A stretch of 64,000 bases of DNA, from contig JALJCO010007852.1 in the NCBI GenBank assembly GCA_023101725.1, forward strand, positions 186,001-250,000, read 5' to 3'. Positions within the stretch are counted from its first letter, which is position 1; each line of letters begins with the position of its first letter. Under the pieces are notes generated by a model. It did not search any database. It was not told the origin of the DNA and saw nothing but the letters and a program-made list of their open reading frames with translations. Below, in pieces: positions 45,678 to 57,157 of this stretch. This DNA comes from Atherinomorus stipes. Taxonomy: Eukaryota > Chordata > Actinopteri > Atheriniformes > Atherinidae. The position numbers and the translations under genes were made by a program.

Positions 45678-45873
45678 CAGGGATGCCCAAGTCCAGTCCT
45701 CCAGAGCTGCTATCCTGCACATTTTGGTTGTGTCTCTTCTCCAACACACCTGCCTCCGCAGAGCTCAATGACATGCACATGAAGGAATTAACCATTTGAT
45801 TCAGGCATATAGGGAAGGGTATGTTCTAAAAATGGCAGGATAGTAACTCTCAAGGACCGGACTTGGGCACCCA
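45678..45873. mobile_element. hAT-type palindromic MITE
   Basis: The arms CAGGGATGCCCAAGTCCAGT and the inverse of TGGGTGCCCAAGTCCGGTCC continue to CTATCCTGC on both sides (about 40 bases). TTTTAGCC and TTTAAGCC flank it, an 8-bp duplication with one mismatch. It is non-coding. Confidence 0.78.
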
Positions 45874-46104
45874 TTTAAGCCATTCAAGCAGAGACCTACC
45901 CATGTGACTGACTGTTTACATCCACTACATATTGATCTGACACGCCCTTCACCTCCTGTGCCACTGCTGATGCTGGATAGGTTTTTGAAACTTTAGTCAT
46001 TTGAAAGACACCCCACTGCTGCATCCTGTATCGGTGTTGTAACTTCTGCTAGATTGTCCTTAACACATCCTGCTGAACAACTTGGATCATGTCCCAAAAA
46101 CCTC

Positions 46105-46650
46105 ATCAGCACCACTCTGAGCTTGGCTCTGTTAGTGCGTGATCTGTGACTAATAAAACCTTGATGTTAAATGATTTTGTACTCTCCAAAAATCTGGATT
46201 TCCTGTTTTTCATTGAAACCTGGCAGCGGGACTCGGACCACTTGTCCCTCGCTGAACTCTGCCCAGATGGTCGCACCTTCGTTGGCCAGCTTTGGGCATC
46301 TGGTCGTGTAGGAGGTGTTGCTGTGATCTTCAGGAGCTGCCTCTCATGTCGCTTAGCAAACATCAGCCACTTCACATCATATGTGCTACAGCTGATGAAA
46401 GTTGGGAATAAGAAGCCTTTTTATTGTGTTGCAGTAAATCATCCACTTGGCTCAAACAGGCTGTTTTTAAAGGAGTTCCACTACCACCATGACCCGGTTC
46501 AGCCTGGTTATAGTTATTGACTTCAGCATGCATATTGGTGATGACTGTGATCTCTCAGTATGTGACTGGGCCCACACACGTCACACCCCAGGCCTGGTTA
46601 TTACAGTACGAAGACTGCATCAGCTCCGAGGACACTTTTATCTCATCTCA
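46105..46650 (+). pseudogene. LINE endonuclease-domain relic
   Basis: The frame at 46146-46520 reads LDFLFFIETWQ (the conserved ETW with the metal-binding Glu of APE-type endonucleases), LAELCPDGRTFVGQ, GRVGGVAVIFRSCLSCR and ANISHFTSYVLQL. After a frame shift, VIDFSMHIGDD (DFNIH motif in intact copies) and WAHTRHTPGLVIT (GPTHxxGHTLDLV in intact copies) follow, with a stretch between them deleted. The domain would nick target DNA for retrotransposition. The family is a fish non-LTR element other than the L2 copies here. RT is not present downstream. Confidence 0.8.
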
Positions 46651-47037
46651 TTTTTAACTTCTGTTTTAATTAAACCCAAATGGGAACAAGATCTCAATTT
46701 TGCTTTTACAAACAAACAGTGGGATTTTATTCTTAGTCTCGTTCATACTACGTCAATGTGTGCTCCACGTGCACTCGTTCAATTAAAAATTGTTCACCAT
46801 GCCCACCAGCCCTGCATCTTATGACACCCGCTGTGTTCATATCTGGTTCATATCCGTTTGCTAGTAAATGATGCGGTGCTGCAACCAATAGTGGGCTGGA
46901 ACGTCACAGTTGCGTCCCAGATGGGAATCTTACATACTGCTGTTTCTGAGCCCCAGGACGCCTCTGGGCAGTGACGGCTCAAAAATGCGCATAATGAATG
47001 TTGCTGTGTCATCAAAATGAGTCAGAAACACATATTC

Positions 47038-47956
47038 TTAAAGGTGCTGTACCTGATTTTGCACACTTTCGAACCATGATCGAGGTGAACAGTTTAGTCT
47101 GAACTGTAAGCCCCACCCCTAACTCTCTTTACTCTCCCTCCCTCTAGACTTGCATGAAATAACGTGCACGTTTCATACTTATGCACAAAGAAACTCCAGA
47201 GAAAACTTGCATCTTCCAGTGAAATTACTGTTTTGGTTGCAGTCAATGGCTGCAGATCAGCTAAATGACATTTTCTGTCACTGTTAGCTTATCATAACCA
47301 CAGTTATGTACAAAGATGCACAATTATGATGCGTTATGATGTTATAGGCTAACCGGCCACTTAGAGTGAAGGTGATGTAAAGCTCAGTAGTTCCAGCAGC
47401 CGAGAATAGAGAAATGTTACTCAGAAGAAAATTATTGAAAAATACCTGTCCAGTCGGATTACAGCACGTTTCCAGTCCACATTCTGTCCGAGGCGTCCAG
47501 CTGCTCTCTACCTTCAGTACAATCCACCCAGATTTACACAAACTTTATTCCTTCTTTGGTCTCTCCTGCGTTTTAAGTCTCTCTCTTCCTCAGTTTTGAT
47601 GCTTTCAGGCTGTTTTGCTGTCTGAACAGTGACAGCAGCGCGACTTTCCCTTCGTTAGACACCATGCGGTTCTGTTTACAAGTGCTGCCATGCACGCGCT
47701 CGGGGAGGGCGCTCCTCGTTAGGAAATGCTAAAGGCTGCTGATTGTAAACCGGAATTTCTGTAGAATGAACCTCATTGGCAGAGAAAAGCGTCACGACAG
47801 CGTTAGAAACCTAAACTAAAAAGGCCTGAATTCATGCACATATGCAATCGATGAGTGATTTATTTTCATGAAATTACTTCTTTTACCACATATTATACCG
47901 TGTAGAAAGCATTTTTCTTAGAGAGATTAGAATAAAATCAGGTACAGGACCTTTAA
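47038..47956. mobile_element. TTAA-flanked DNA transposon, family W copy 2
   Basis: It has TTAAAGGTGCTGTACCTGAT at the left, the inverse of TTAAAGGTCCTGTACCTGAT at the right, and TTAA at both ends. The interior parallels 2180-3010 of copy 1 (AACGTGCACGTTTCATACTT, CACATTCTGTCCGAGGCGTC, AACCTCATTGGCAGAG). At 919 bases it lacks the extra insert found in copy 1, so it shows the simpler form. Confidence 0.88.
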
Positions 47957-49931
47957 GGTCTAGAGGTTACATTGTGTGTCTTTAACAGTTTCAAGCTGGA
48001 ATTTAGCAGTTTAACCTTTTTTACTACATTAAATTGATACATTATTGGAATAGTTTTTTTTTTTATATGAAATGATATTATTTTTCCATTAAATAAGTGC
48101 AAATTTTTTCCCATTATTTTACATCTGGAATGTGAGTTTTGCTGTGAAATAATACAGAAAAACATCTACTGCACGTATTTTTTTACAGCATGATTTGTTA
48201 CTTGAATTTGTGGGTTTCTGATAGATAACAAACATTGATCAGTCCTGTAGTGTGTAGTTAACCGTATGACATCACCTGTAGGATGGTTCCTTAGCTAGGC
48301 TACTACAAACTGGCTTAAACTGGTTCGTCTGTGAAGCCCTGAGATGACTTTGTAGTAAATTGGCAAGATACAAATAAAGCTGAATTAGAATGTGTCACAT
48401 CAGAGCATGACCACCTGGTAAGATCTGACTAACCAGCATTACTGCTGCAGTTTCACTGAAAGCTGATCTGTGATTGCAGTGTGTGTGTGTGGGTGTGTGT
48501 GTGTGTGTGTGTTTGTGCTATTGTGCTACATGTACGGGCCTGCATAAGAGTGAGGCTGTGCTTACCTGTACATGGTGGATATGTCTGAGATCCCCTGGCG
48601 TGGAGGACCCAGTAACGGGGCTAATTGGGTGTAAGGGGAGGTGTCTCTGTTTGGGTGTGTGTGTGCGTGTGTGTGTGTGTGTGTGTGCTGAGACTCTACA
48701 GCATCAGCTGCACCTGATCAGGCTGCCTGATTAAGCTGTGTAATCTCCTGCATGAAACAACAGCTGACCAGCTCCCTGGGGTGCTGGCCACACACACACA
48801 TGCACACCTGTGCTGGTGGCCATGACAGCAGGCACCTTGTGCTCCCCGAGGAGGGTACCCTCTATCACACACCTGGTATCTGCAGCTCGCTGTCTCAGAG
48901 GTGAAATCTTACAACAGAAAAACAGGTGAACAACGCAGCAGTGTGTGTTTTCCTCCGGTAACGGGTTCAGCTTCACGGCAGGGATTGTGGGAAAGTGAAA
49001 AGTGATTTCTAAATTGCTACTGAGACTTATGCACACACACACACACGCACACGCACACAGCCCAGCGAAAACATTTCAAACAGACAGTAAAATAAAGGTG
49101 ATTGAAATAAAAGCTTATTCATTCATTAGACAAACTCAGGTTGTTCTTCCGTCTTTCTGAACTTGCCACGATTACCTGTAGTTCTGCTTTCTCTCGTGCT
49201 GTAATCCAGACTGACTCCATGGTCCTGAGACCTGGGCCCCGGGGGGGCCTCACCATCTGTGGCAGGGCTCCCTGTTCCTAAGTTGGGAGATCGCTCTATA
49301 AAGTGCTGGCTGGACCTGTGGGCTTATTGTCTGGAGTTAATGGAGCTAATTTAGACGGGTCTTTGACGCCACTACTCTCCACATGTTACAGAAAATCTCG
49401 TTTACCTTCAGTTCGTCTTTGGTTAATCGTGTTGCTCAAGCAGAACGCCTTTAGTTTTAAAGGATACGTTTTTTTTTTCCAACTTGGACCTCATATTTAT
49501 CATATTACTGTCCAGAGGCTAGCATTAATACTTATAAATGCTGATAATCATCCGTATCCATACAGGACCAGACCTGGGAAATTTCACGTCATTTTCATCC
49601 AACAACCAACTCCTGAGAGCAATTTAAAGAAACTCTTATAATAGAGATGAGGATGTCATCTAAATGTTTAACATTTTAATTTTATGTTTGATGCTGAAAG
49701 TTTTTGTATTTCTGAAGCGAAGCCATCCCACATGAAAATATGGAGAAGAAAACGCTTCGACCAGCTGTTCTCATGCACTTTTCTGTTGTTTGTTTTTTGT
49801 TGTTGATATGGAGTATGCATGTTTATAATTTACAGGTGAGTGTGTGTATGTGTGTTCATGCATGTGAATGCATCAGCTGTGAATAGATTACTGTAATAAG
49901 GAAATATGTATAAATGTATATATATGTGTGT

Positions 49932-49962
<31 letters not shown>
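47957..49962. other. Unassigned with (TG)n runs; possible conserved patches
   Basis: TG microsatellites lie at about 48478-48514 and 48653-48688, with a CA run near 49030. The patches 48560-48640, 48690-48770 and 49200-49380 are complex and non-repetitive (for example GTCTGGAGTTAATGGAGCTA) and could be conserved non-coding DNA. No gene is recognised. Confidence 0.4.
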
Positions 49963-49964
<2 letters not shown>

Positions 49965-51085
49965 CACTGCCTGGACAAAAAAAAAAAGTCGCCACCAAAA
50001 AAAGGTCATTCACTCTAATACTTTGTTAGAGTCTGACCGCTGCACAAAGCCCTCTCTAGCACATCCCAAAGATTCTCAATGGGGTTCAGGTCTGGACTCT
50101 GTGGTGGCCAATCCATGTGTGAAAATGATGTGTCATGCTCCCTGAACCAGTCTTTCACAATTTGAGCCCGATGAATCCTGGCATTGTCATCTTGGAATAT
50201 GCCTGTGCCATCAGGGAAGAACACGTCCATTGATGGAATAACCTGCTCATTCAGTATATTCAGGTATCAGTTGACCTCATTCTTTGAGCTCATACTGTTG
50301 CTGAACCTGGACCTGAGCAACTGCAGCAACCCCAGATCATAACACCGCCCCCACAGGCTTGTACAGTAGCACTAGGCATGATGCTGCATCACTTCACCTG
50401 CCTCTCTTCTTACCCTGATTCACCCATCACTCTGGAACAGGGTAAATCTGGACTCATCAGACCACATGACCTTCTTCCATTGCTCCACAGTCCAATCTTT
50501 ATGCTCCCTAGCAAACTGAAGCCTTTTTTTCCGGTTAGCCTCACTGATTAGTTTTCTTACGGCTACACTGCTGTTCAGTCCCAATCCCTTGAGTTCCCTT
50601 CGCATTGTGCGTGTGGAAATGCTCTTACTTTCAGTATTAAACATAGCCCTGAGTTCTACTGTTGTTTTTCTTCGATTTGATCTCACCACACGTTTAAGTG
50701 ATTGCTGATCACGATCATTCAGGATTTTTTTCCGGCCACATTTCTTCCTTGAAGATGATGGGTCCCCACTATCCTTCCAGTTTTTAATAATGCGTTGGAC
50801 AGTTCTGAACCCAGTTTTAGTAGTTTCTGCATCTCTTTAGATGTTTTCTCTGCTTGATGCCAATGATTTGACCCTTCTCAAACAGACTAACATCTTTTCC
50901 AAGACCACGGATGTGTCTTTCCACATGGTTATTTAGGAAATGAGAAGCAACTCATTGCACCAGTTGGGGTTAAATAACTTGTTGCCAGCTGAAAGATAAT
51001 CGCCCATGCAGTAATTATCCAATAGGAGGCTCGTACCTATTTGCTTAGTTAAATCCAGGTGGCGACTTTTTTTTTGGCCAGGCAG

Positions 51086-51089
<4 letters not shown>
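49963..51089 (-). mobile_element. Tc1/mariner-type element in a (TA)n tract
   Basis: The ends CACTGCCTGGACAAAA and the inverse of CACTGCCTGGCCAAAA, each reaching AGTCGCCACC, form TIRs of about 30 bases. It lies between TA microsatellites (49940-49962, 51090-51124). The minus strand holds a damaged transposase. At about 1.1 kb the length is close to that of a complete small Tc1-type element. Confidence 0.9.
50015..51060 (-). pseudogene. Damaged DDE transposase with apparent DD36E spacing
   Basis: N-terminal remnants read GKDVSLFEKGQIIG and, after a frame change, TKTGFRTVQRIIKNWKD and GRKKILNDRDQQSLKRVV, the paired helix-turn-helix region. The frame at 50689-50420 contains VEQWKKVMWSDESRFTLF (first catalytic Asp). 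The frame at 50230-50015 contains [36 protein letters not shown] with the second Asp and the Glu. Thirty-six residues separate the Asp of DNAR from that Glu, as in the DD36E (Incomer) group rather than the 34 of classic Tc1. Stops and shifts in the N-terminal part and between 50230 and 50420 make it inactive. It would cut and paste the element at TA. Confidence 0.8.
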
Positions 51090-51125
<36 letters not shown>

Positions 51126-51728
51126 GTTATCAAAATTATTAATGCATTACAATTATTCATAAAATTGGTCTTATTATTCAATTTTAAGAAAAGTCAGCTA
51201 TCAGTGGAATAATTTGAAATTGAAAAAAGTAACAATTCATAAATTTAAAAAAATATGGAAATTATGACATTGATTTTGAATTGTGGTAAAACAGAAATAT
51301 TAAAGGAGCCCTATCATGAAAAATGGACTTTTAAGAGCTTTTCAGCATGTCAGTGTGTTGTTTCCTTATTAAGAAATGATTTAAATCGTTATTTTTCTTC
51401 ATTCATGCATATTTGAGTAATCTACATGAATATTTAAACCAAGCGCTACCTCCCTGCAAACGGCTGACTACCCACCCCGTTACGTATGAACGTGGCACCA
51501 ATCACGAAAGTCCAAATGCGCACGCTCAGTATCGTAGCAAGACGTCCTCTGTTGAACAGAAACTCAGAGAATCCTATACACACTCTCTCAGGAAGAAACT
51601 AACACCTGCAGGAAGATTTCCTCAGAGACAAACAGCCATCAGCTAACAGACGTTTGCTCCAGAGTTCAGGAGAATTTTCTTCCTTTTTTTTTTTTTTTTA
51701 AGCTCTAGAGGACAGCAAGTTGGGAAAA

Positions 51729-51974
51729 ATGCAGTTACGTTCAGCGTGGTTATGTTCAGCGTGGGAGTGTATTTGTTGTACTGGATGAATCGACTTGCCA
51801 GAAGTGGTTGGATTTAAACTTCAGGAGCAGAAAAAAACCTCAACTTTGTGTGTGAACTTCACTCCTGACAACTTCATGAATCTCGGGCAGTAAAGTGTTT
51901 TTTTCTCTGGGATTACTTCTGAAACCTGACGCAGTTCCTGCTATAAAAACGCGCTTGGACAGACAACAACACTG
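51729..51974 (+). pseudogene. Decayed THAP-domain exon in family U
   Basis: The recognisable part is STLCVNFTPDNFMNLGQ (from about 51840), close to the CxxHFTPDxF core of THAP zinc fingers but lacking the expected His, and, one frame over, GLLLKPDAVPAIKT, matching the segment that follows the domain in fish THAP proteins. It ends CTG|GTGAGT at 51974/51975, a consensus 5' splice site. A stop (TGA at about 51786) and a frame shift make it non-functional. The N-terminal cysteine pair is not clear. Confidence 0.55.
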
Positions 51975-52414
51975 GTGAGTCAACACATCTCTCAGCTCAA
52001 TGCTAACTGTTAGGCTATGATTTGTTCGCTAATTTACTTACTTGTCAGGGGTCTCTGTGGTACTTCTGTGGTACTGCGTGTACTTCAAACTCCATATCAG
52101 ACTCTGGGTCGAGCGCATACAGCTCCATAACAGGCTCCTCCGTTTGATCCCGTCGATCGGAGTCCGATTATCCATCAATGTTTCCAAGATCCATGTGAGT
52201 GCTGCTTAGCTCAGCGCTAACTGTTAGCCTATGATTTGTTCGCTAAATTACTTGCTTGTCAGGGGTCTCTGTGGTACTTCTGTGGTACTGCGTATACTTC
52301 AAACTCCATATCAGACTCTGGGTGGAGCGCATACAGCTCCATAACAGGCTGGTCTGTTTTATCCCGTCGATCGGAGTAATTATCTATCAATGTTTACTAC
52401 TAACATCCACATGA
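51975..52414 (+). repeat. Two tandem 220-bp blocks beginning at a splice-donor-like site
   Basis: Units 51975-52194 and 52195-about 52414 share GGCTATGATTTGTTCGCTAA-type text, GTCAGGGGTCTCTGTGGTAC, TTCAAACTCCATATCAGACT and GATCCCGTCGATCGGAGT-type text. Both start GTGAGT, so the donor-like site was duplicated too. Confidence 0.85.
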
Positions 52415-53386
52415 GAGCTGCCGGTGCCGGTGCTACAGACAATTCTGTGACCCTTCAGAATAAGTGTCTCTTCCGGGGCGACGTCATGAAATGGGCGTAA
52501 AACATGCTGCAATTGGTCGAGAGCTCCGCGGTTCAGTACAGTCAGCCATCTTACTTCCGTGTTGGAAATTAGATGCATCGAAAAACTAATATTTAACACC
52601 AAATTAGTTTCCATAGTAACGATGGGAACATATCTAGCTTATAAATGCCTATATTTGACTTTTGGAACATTTGAAAAGCATGATACAGCTCCTTTAAAAA
52701 ACAAAGAAAATAACAGGTAAACAAGCATGATGGGGCTCCTTAACTAAATTTTTGTTCAGCAACCCTTTGAGGCTATCAAGTCTTTTCTGTAACGTCCAAT
52801 CAGATGTCTGCACCTGTTGACGGGTTGGTCCGTTGTTCACGAACAAGGTGCTCTAATTTGTGTGGGACAGATTTGTTTTTTGTTTTTTAACTTATTCTTT
52901 TCAGTTACAATAGAAATATTTGATTTAACTAAATTACCATTTACAAAATTTGTTTTTATTATTACTTTTTTAGTTTTTTGTTATATGATTTACTATTGCG
53001 AATTTAGCATTGTCTTTAATTTGTATGAATAATTTTGAGGACGACTGCATATTTAAAATCGTCTGTCTTCGAATCAGCTGTCTGTGAAATAACTTGAAAT
53101 TGACAACAGTAAAAATGAGTTTGAAAAAAACTCATGAAAATCATGACATTGAGTTGTGGTTCAACTGAAATATTAAAAACAAACAAAAAATAAAACAAGC
53201 TAATGAGCGTGATGACTAAAATAATGTTGAACACTTTGATACAACACTGACTGTTCTCTGTAACTTTTAATCAGACTTCTGCATCTGTTGGCTTACAGTC
53301 ATTCTCAAAATGATTTATACCCTCAAATTGAAGAAGGTGAAAAAAAAATCATCTGTCAGTGAAATAAGTTGAAACTGACAAAAGTA

Positions 53387-54007
53387 TAGGGATGCACAAT
53401 ATTGGAATTTTGGCCGATATCTGATATGCCGATATTTCAAAACTCATGTGGCCGATAGCTGAAAAAAAAAACCAAGCAGTCATTGCAAATAACAGTTTTG
53501 ATGTCCCTTTCAGACACTTTGAAAAATAGGGGTGGGAAAAAATATTGATACACTGAAATATCATGATATTTTCATATGCAAATATCAAATCGATATTTAA
53601 AAACACAGTATAGATCTATTTTACTTACAAAATCTCGCGAGATTTCATTGTTCTGTTACAAATTCTCAATATTTCTTTAATTCTCGTGAGATTTCAAAAC
53701 AGAGTGATGAAATATTGTGAGATTTCGTTAGTGACATAGATCAATACTGCATTTTTTAATGTCAATATGATATCAGCATATGAAAATATTGTGATTTTTC
53801 AGTGTATTGATATTTTTTCCCACCCCTAGTCTTAAGGAGTTTTAAAGTCTGTAAAAAAGAAGTTTTTGAAGAAGAAGAAGAAGTTTTTTATTATTTATTA
53901 GACTTTGGAAACAGCGGGCTGATCGGTTAAATAAAGGTGGGTTGGGCGATGTCCAATACTAAATTTTAAGGTTGATATAGGCCGATACCAATAGGGGGCC
54001 ATCCCTA
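53387..54007. mobile_element. hAT-like MITE with nested second MITE
   Basis: The ends TAGGGATGCACAATATTGG and the inverse of TAGGGATGGCCCCCTATTGG lead into GCCGATATC / GATATAGGCCGATA blocks. A clear 8-bp duplication was not found. It is itself split by 53527-53828. Confidence 0.65.
53527..53828. mobile_element. Palindromic MITE with TAGGGGTGGGAAAAAATA ends
   Basis: The two arms (TAGGGGTGGGAAAAAATAT... and its inverse ending CCCACCCCTA) pair over more than 100 bases, including TGATATTTTCATATGC / GCATATGAAAATAT and CTCGCGAGATTTC / GAAATCTCACAAT-like blocks. The whole 302 bases could fold as a hairpin. Confidence 0.75.
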
Positions 54008-54776
54008 GTAATAATAAATTAAAATTCTATGAAAATCATGACATTGATTTTGAATTGTGCTTCAAAAGAAATATTAAAAATGCACATGCAAAAAAATAAA
54101 ACAAACATGATAGCCCTATAAAGCCGTATGCATCATATTTGATACATGCAGTTTCTAAAAAAAAAACTTTGCATCTGAGACTTTGCATCACTTTATGGTA
54201 AAAACTTTGCTTAAAACTCTGTTGAACACAATCTGATACACCTGATCGCAGGAGGCAGAAGAGTACACAACAATACTTTTGACATGATGCACAGCAATAA
54301 ATGGTTTATTCACAAAAATGTCTTGTTCATTTTTTCCCCATATTTTGTTAAAGGGCCTAATAAAGACTTAAGATAAAAAAAAAAAAGAAATAGAATTTTC
54401 TCCCCATTTTTTCTTGGTTTTGGCTTTAAAGGGTTAACAAGCATGATGGGGCTCTGAAGCTAAAATTTTGTTGAGCAACACTTTGAGACAGTCACTGCAA
54501 TCAGGTGTTTGTAATGTTCAAAAAGACTTCTGCACTTGTTGACAGGTATTTCGGTCCACTGTTCATTGGAAACATGCTCTAATGTGTCTGTGACAGTTTT
54601 GTTTGGTTGTTTTTTTTAAATTATTATTTCCAACCACAATTCAAAACCAATATTTTATTTCACTAAACTATAATTTTGTACATTTTAATTTATTATTAGT
54701 TTCTTTATTTTCTTTTTATTTAAATTATTATTGTCAATTTAGCTTTTTCTTGGGGTATGAATAATTTTGAGGAAAA

Positions 54777-55935
<1,159 letters not shown>

Positions 55936-56148
55936 AAGTATATTTTTCCAGTTTCTAGTCAAAATATCTCATTGCACTTAATATAAGAGAAAATCACCTA
56001 AAGAGAAACATTTCAGGGAGATATGGGAACTTGTTTGAAGACAAATGCATCTTATTTCAAGAAATCTTATCAAGCAAATTTCACTTGTACTTGCAGATTT
56101 CTTTTCCTTATTACAAGCAAAAAAAATCATGGACACTATTAAAATAAG

Positions 56149-56153
<5 letters not shown>

Positions 56154-56242
<89 letters not shown>
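56154..56242. repeat. (TA)n microsatellite, ~89 bases
   Basis: A perfect TA run on the left side of the centre of the CACTA MITE. Confidence 0.97.
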
Positions 56243-56245
<3 letters not shown>

Positions 56246-56465
56246 GAGTTCTTTTTCAAAACAAGTTAAAACCATTTAGAAAAAACGGAGTTAGCTGCCG
56301 CTGCAAAGAAACTCTTCATTTACTTTTAGAATATTTTCACCAAATCACACTCACATGATGTAGAGGGCTTTAGTTATGCCAAATGGAGATAGGAGGTTTG
56401 TACCAGACAGCAACGAGAAGCAGTTAACTCTGTTTTTTCTCATTTTGGAAAATAACTCTTGGAAA

Positions 56466-56467
<2 letters not shown>

Positions 56468-56514
<47 letters not shown>
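56468..56514. repeat. (TA)n microsatellite, ~47 bases
   Basis: A perfect TA run at the mirror position in the same MITE. Confidence 0.97.
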
Positions 56515-56515
<1 letters not shown>

Positions 56516-56824
56516 CTTGTAATAAGCAAAAGAAAAAAAAAGAAGAAAATTTGCCAATGGAACAAGTGACATTTTCTTGATAAGATTTTTTTTTTTAATT
56601 AGATGCATTTGTCTTCAAACAAGTTCCTATATCTCACTGACATGTTTCTCTTTAGGTGATTTTGTCTTATTTTAATTGTGATGAGCTATTTTGACTAGAA
56701 ATAAGAAAAATATACTTGGTAAGATTGGAGTTTTTGCAGTGTACGTCTTTTATTACCTCCGCAATAACAGCATGAAAATTACACGTCATGATTATTGTGA
56801 CTAAGATGATCATGATTATCAATT

Positions 56825-57157
56825 CACTGCAAAAATTCAAATCTTATCAAGAATATTTTACTTGTTCCACTGGCAGGATGTTTTGCTTATTGCAAACATT
56901 TTTTTTCTTTACTTTTTTACATTTTTCAAGAATGACCAAGAATTTTTTGCTTGTAATGAGCAAAACATTCTGCCAGTGGAACAAGTAAAATATTCTTGAT
57001 AAGATTTCTTGAAATAAGCTGCATTTGTCTTAAAACAAGTTCTGATATCTCACTAAAATGTTTCTCTTTAAGTAATTTTGTCTTATTTTAAGTGTGATGA
57101 GACATTTTCACTAGAAGTTAGAAAAATACACTTGGTAAGATTTGAGTTTTTGCAGTG
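56825..57157. mobile_element. CACTA MITE, family Y copy 4
   Basis: It is bounded by CACTGCAAAAATTCAAATC and the inverse of CACTGCAAAAACTCAAATC. The central pair GTTCCACTGGCAGGATG / CATTCTGCCAGTGGAAC is near perfect, but the left arm is shorter than the right, with the CTAGTCAAAATATC block missing. It is 333 bases long. Confidence 0.88.

Larger units (their letters stand above)
51300..52697 (+). mobile_element. TTAA element carrying a decayed THAP exon (family U)
   Basis: The ends TTAAAGGAGCCCTATCATG and the inverse of TTAAAGGAGCTGTATCATG each include TTAA. The TTAAAGGRR end form fits the T2/Kolobok group. The plus strand holds a broken THAP-type exon (51729-51974) and two tandem 220-base blocks. 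At 1398 bases it is far shorter than an autonomous Kolobok element and lacks the catalytic part. It entered family R DNA. Confidence 0.8.
51125..53050. mobile_element. Family R element split by a TTAA element (copy 2)
   Basis: The left piece (51125-51299: ATCAAAATTATTAATGC, TGACATTGATTTTGAATTG) and the right piece (52698-53050: AACAAGCATGATGGGGCTCC to GAATAATTTTGAGGACGACT) are the two ends of the same sequence seen unsplit in part at 53296-54776. Tc1-like MITE with no transposase. Confidence 0.6.
53296..54776. mobile_element. Family R element split by a hAT-like element (copy 3)
   Basis: It starts GTCATTCTCAAAATGATTTATA and ends GGGGTATGAATAATTTTGAGG; the inner text matches copy 2 (TGACATTGATTTTGAATTG; AACAAGCATGATGGGGCTC). 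The sequence 53387-54007 is inserted. Part of another copy fills 53051-53295, so family R copies stand in a row here. Confidence 0.6.
55936..56741. mobile_element. CACTA MITE, family Y copy 3, with TA arrays at its centre
   Basis: The right end ATTGGAGTTTTTGCAGTG is intact. The left begins AGTATATTTTTC, so the first ~25 bases are lost. The arms pair (CTAGTCAAAATATCTCATTG / TGATGAGCTATTTTGACTAG; AAGACAAATGCATCTTAT / ATGCATTTGTCTTC). Two long (TA)n arrays flank the central 225 bases (56243-56467), which are unassigned. Confidence 0.82.

Noticed and set aside
55978..56608. Frames with long IYIY runs
   Set aside because: They are translations of (TA)n arrays within a CACTA MITE.
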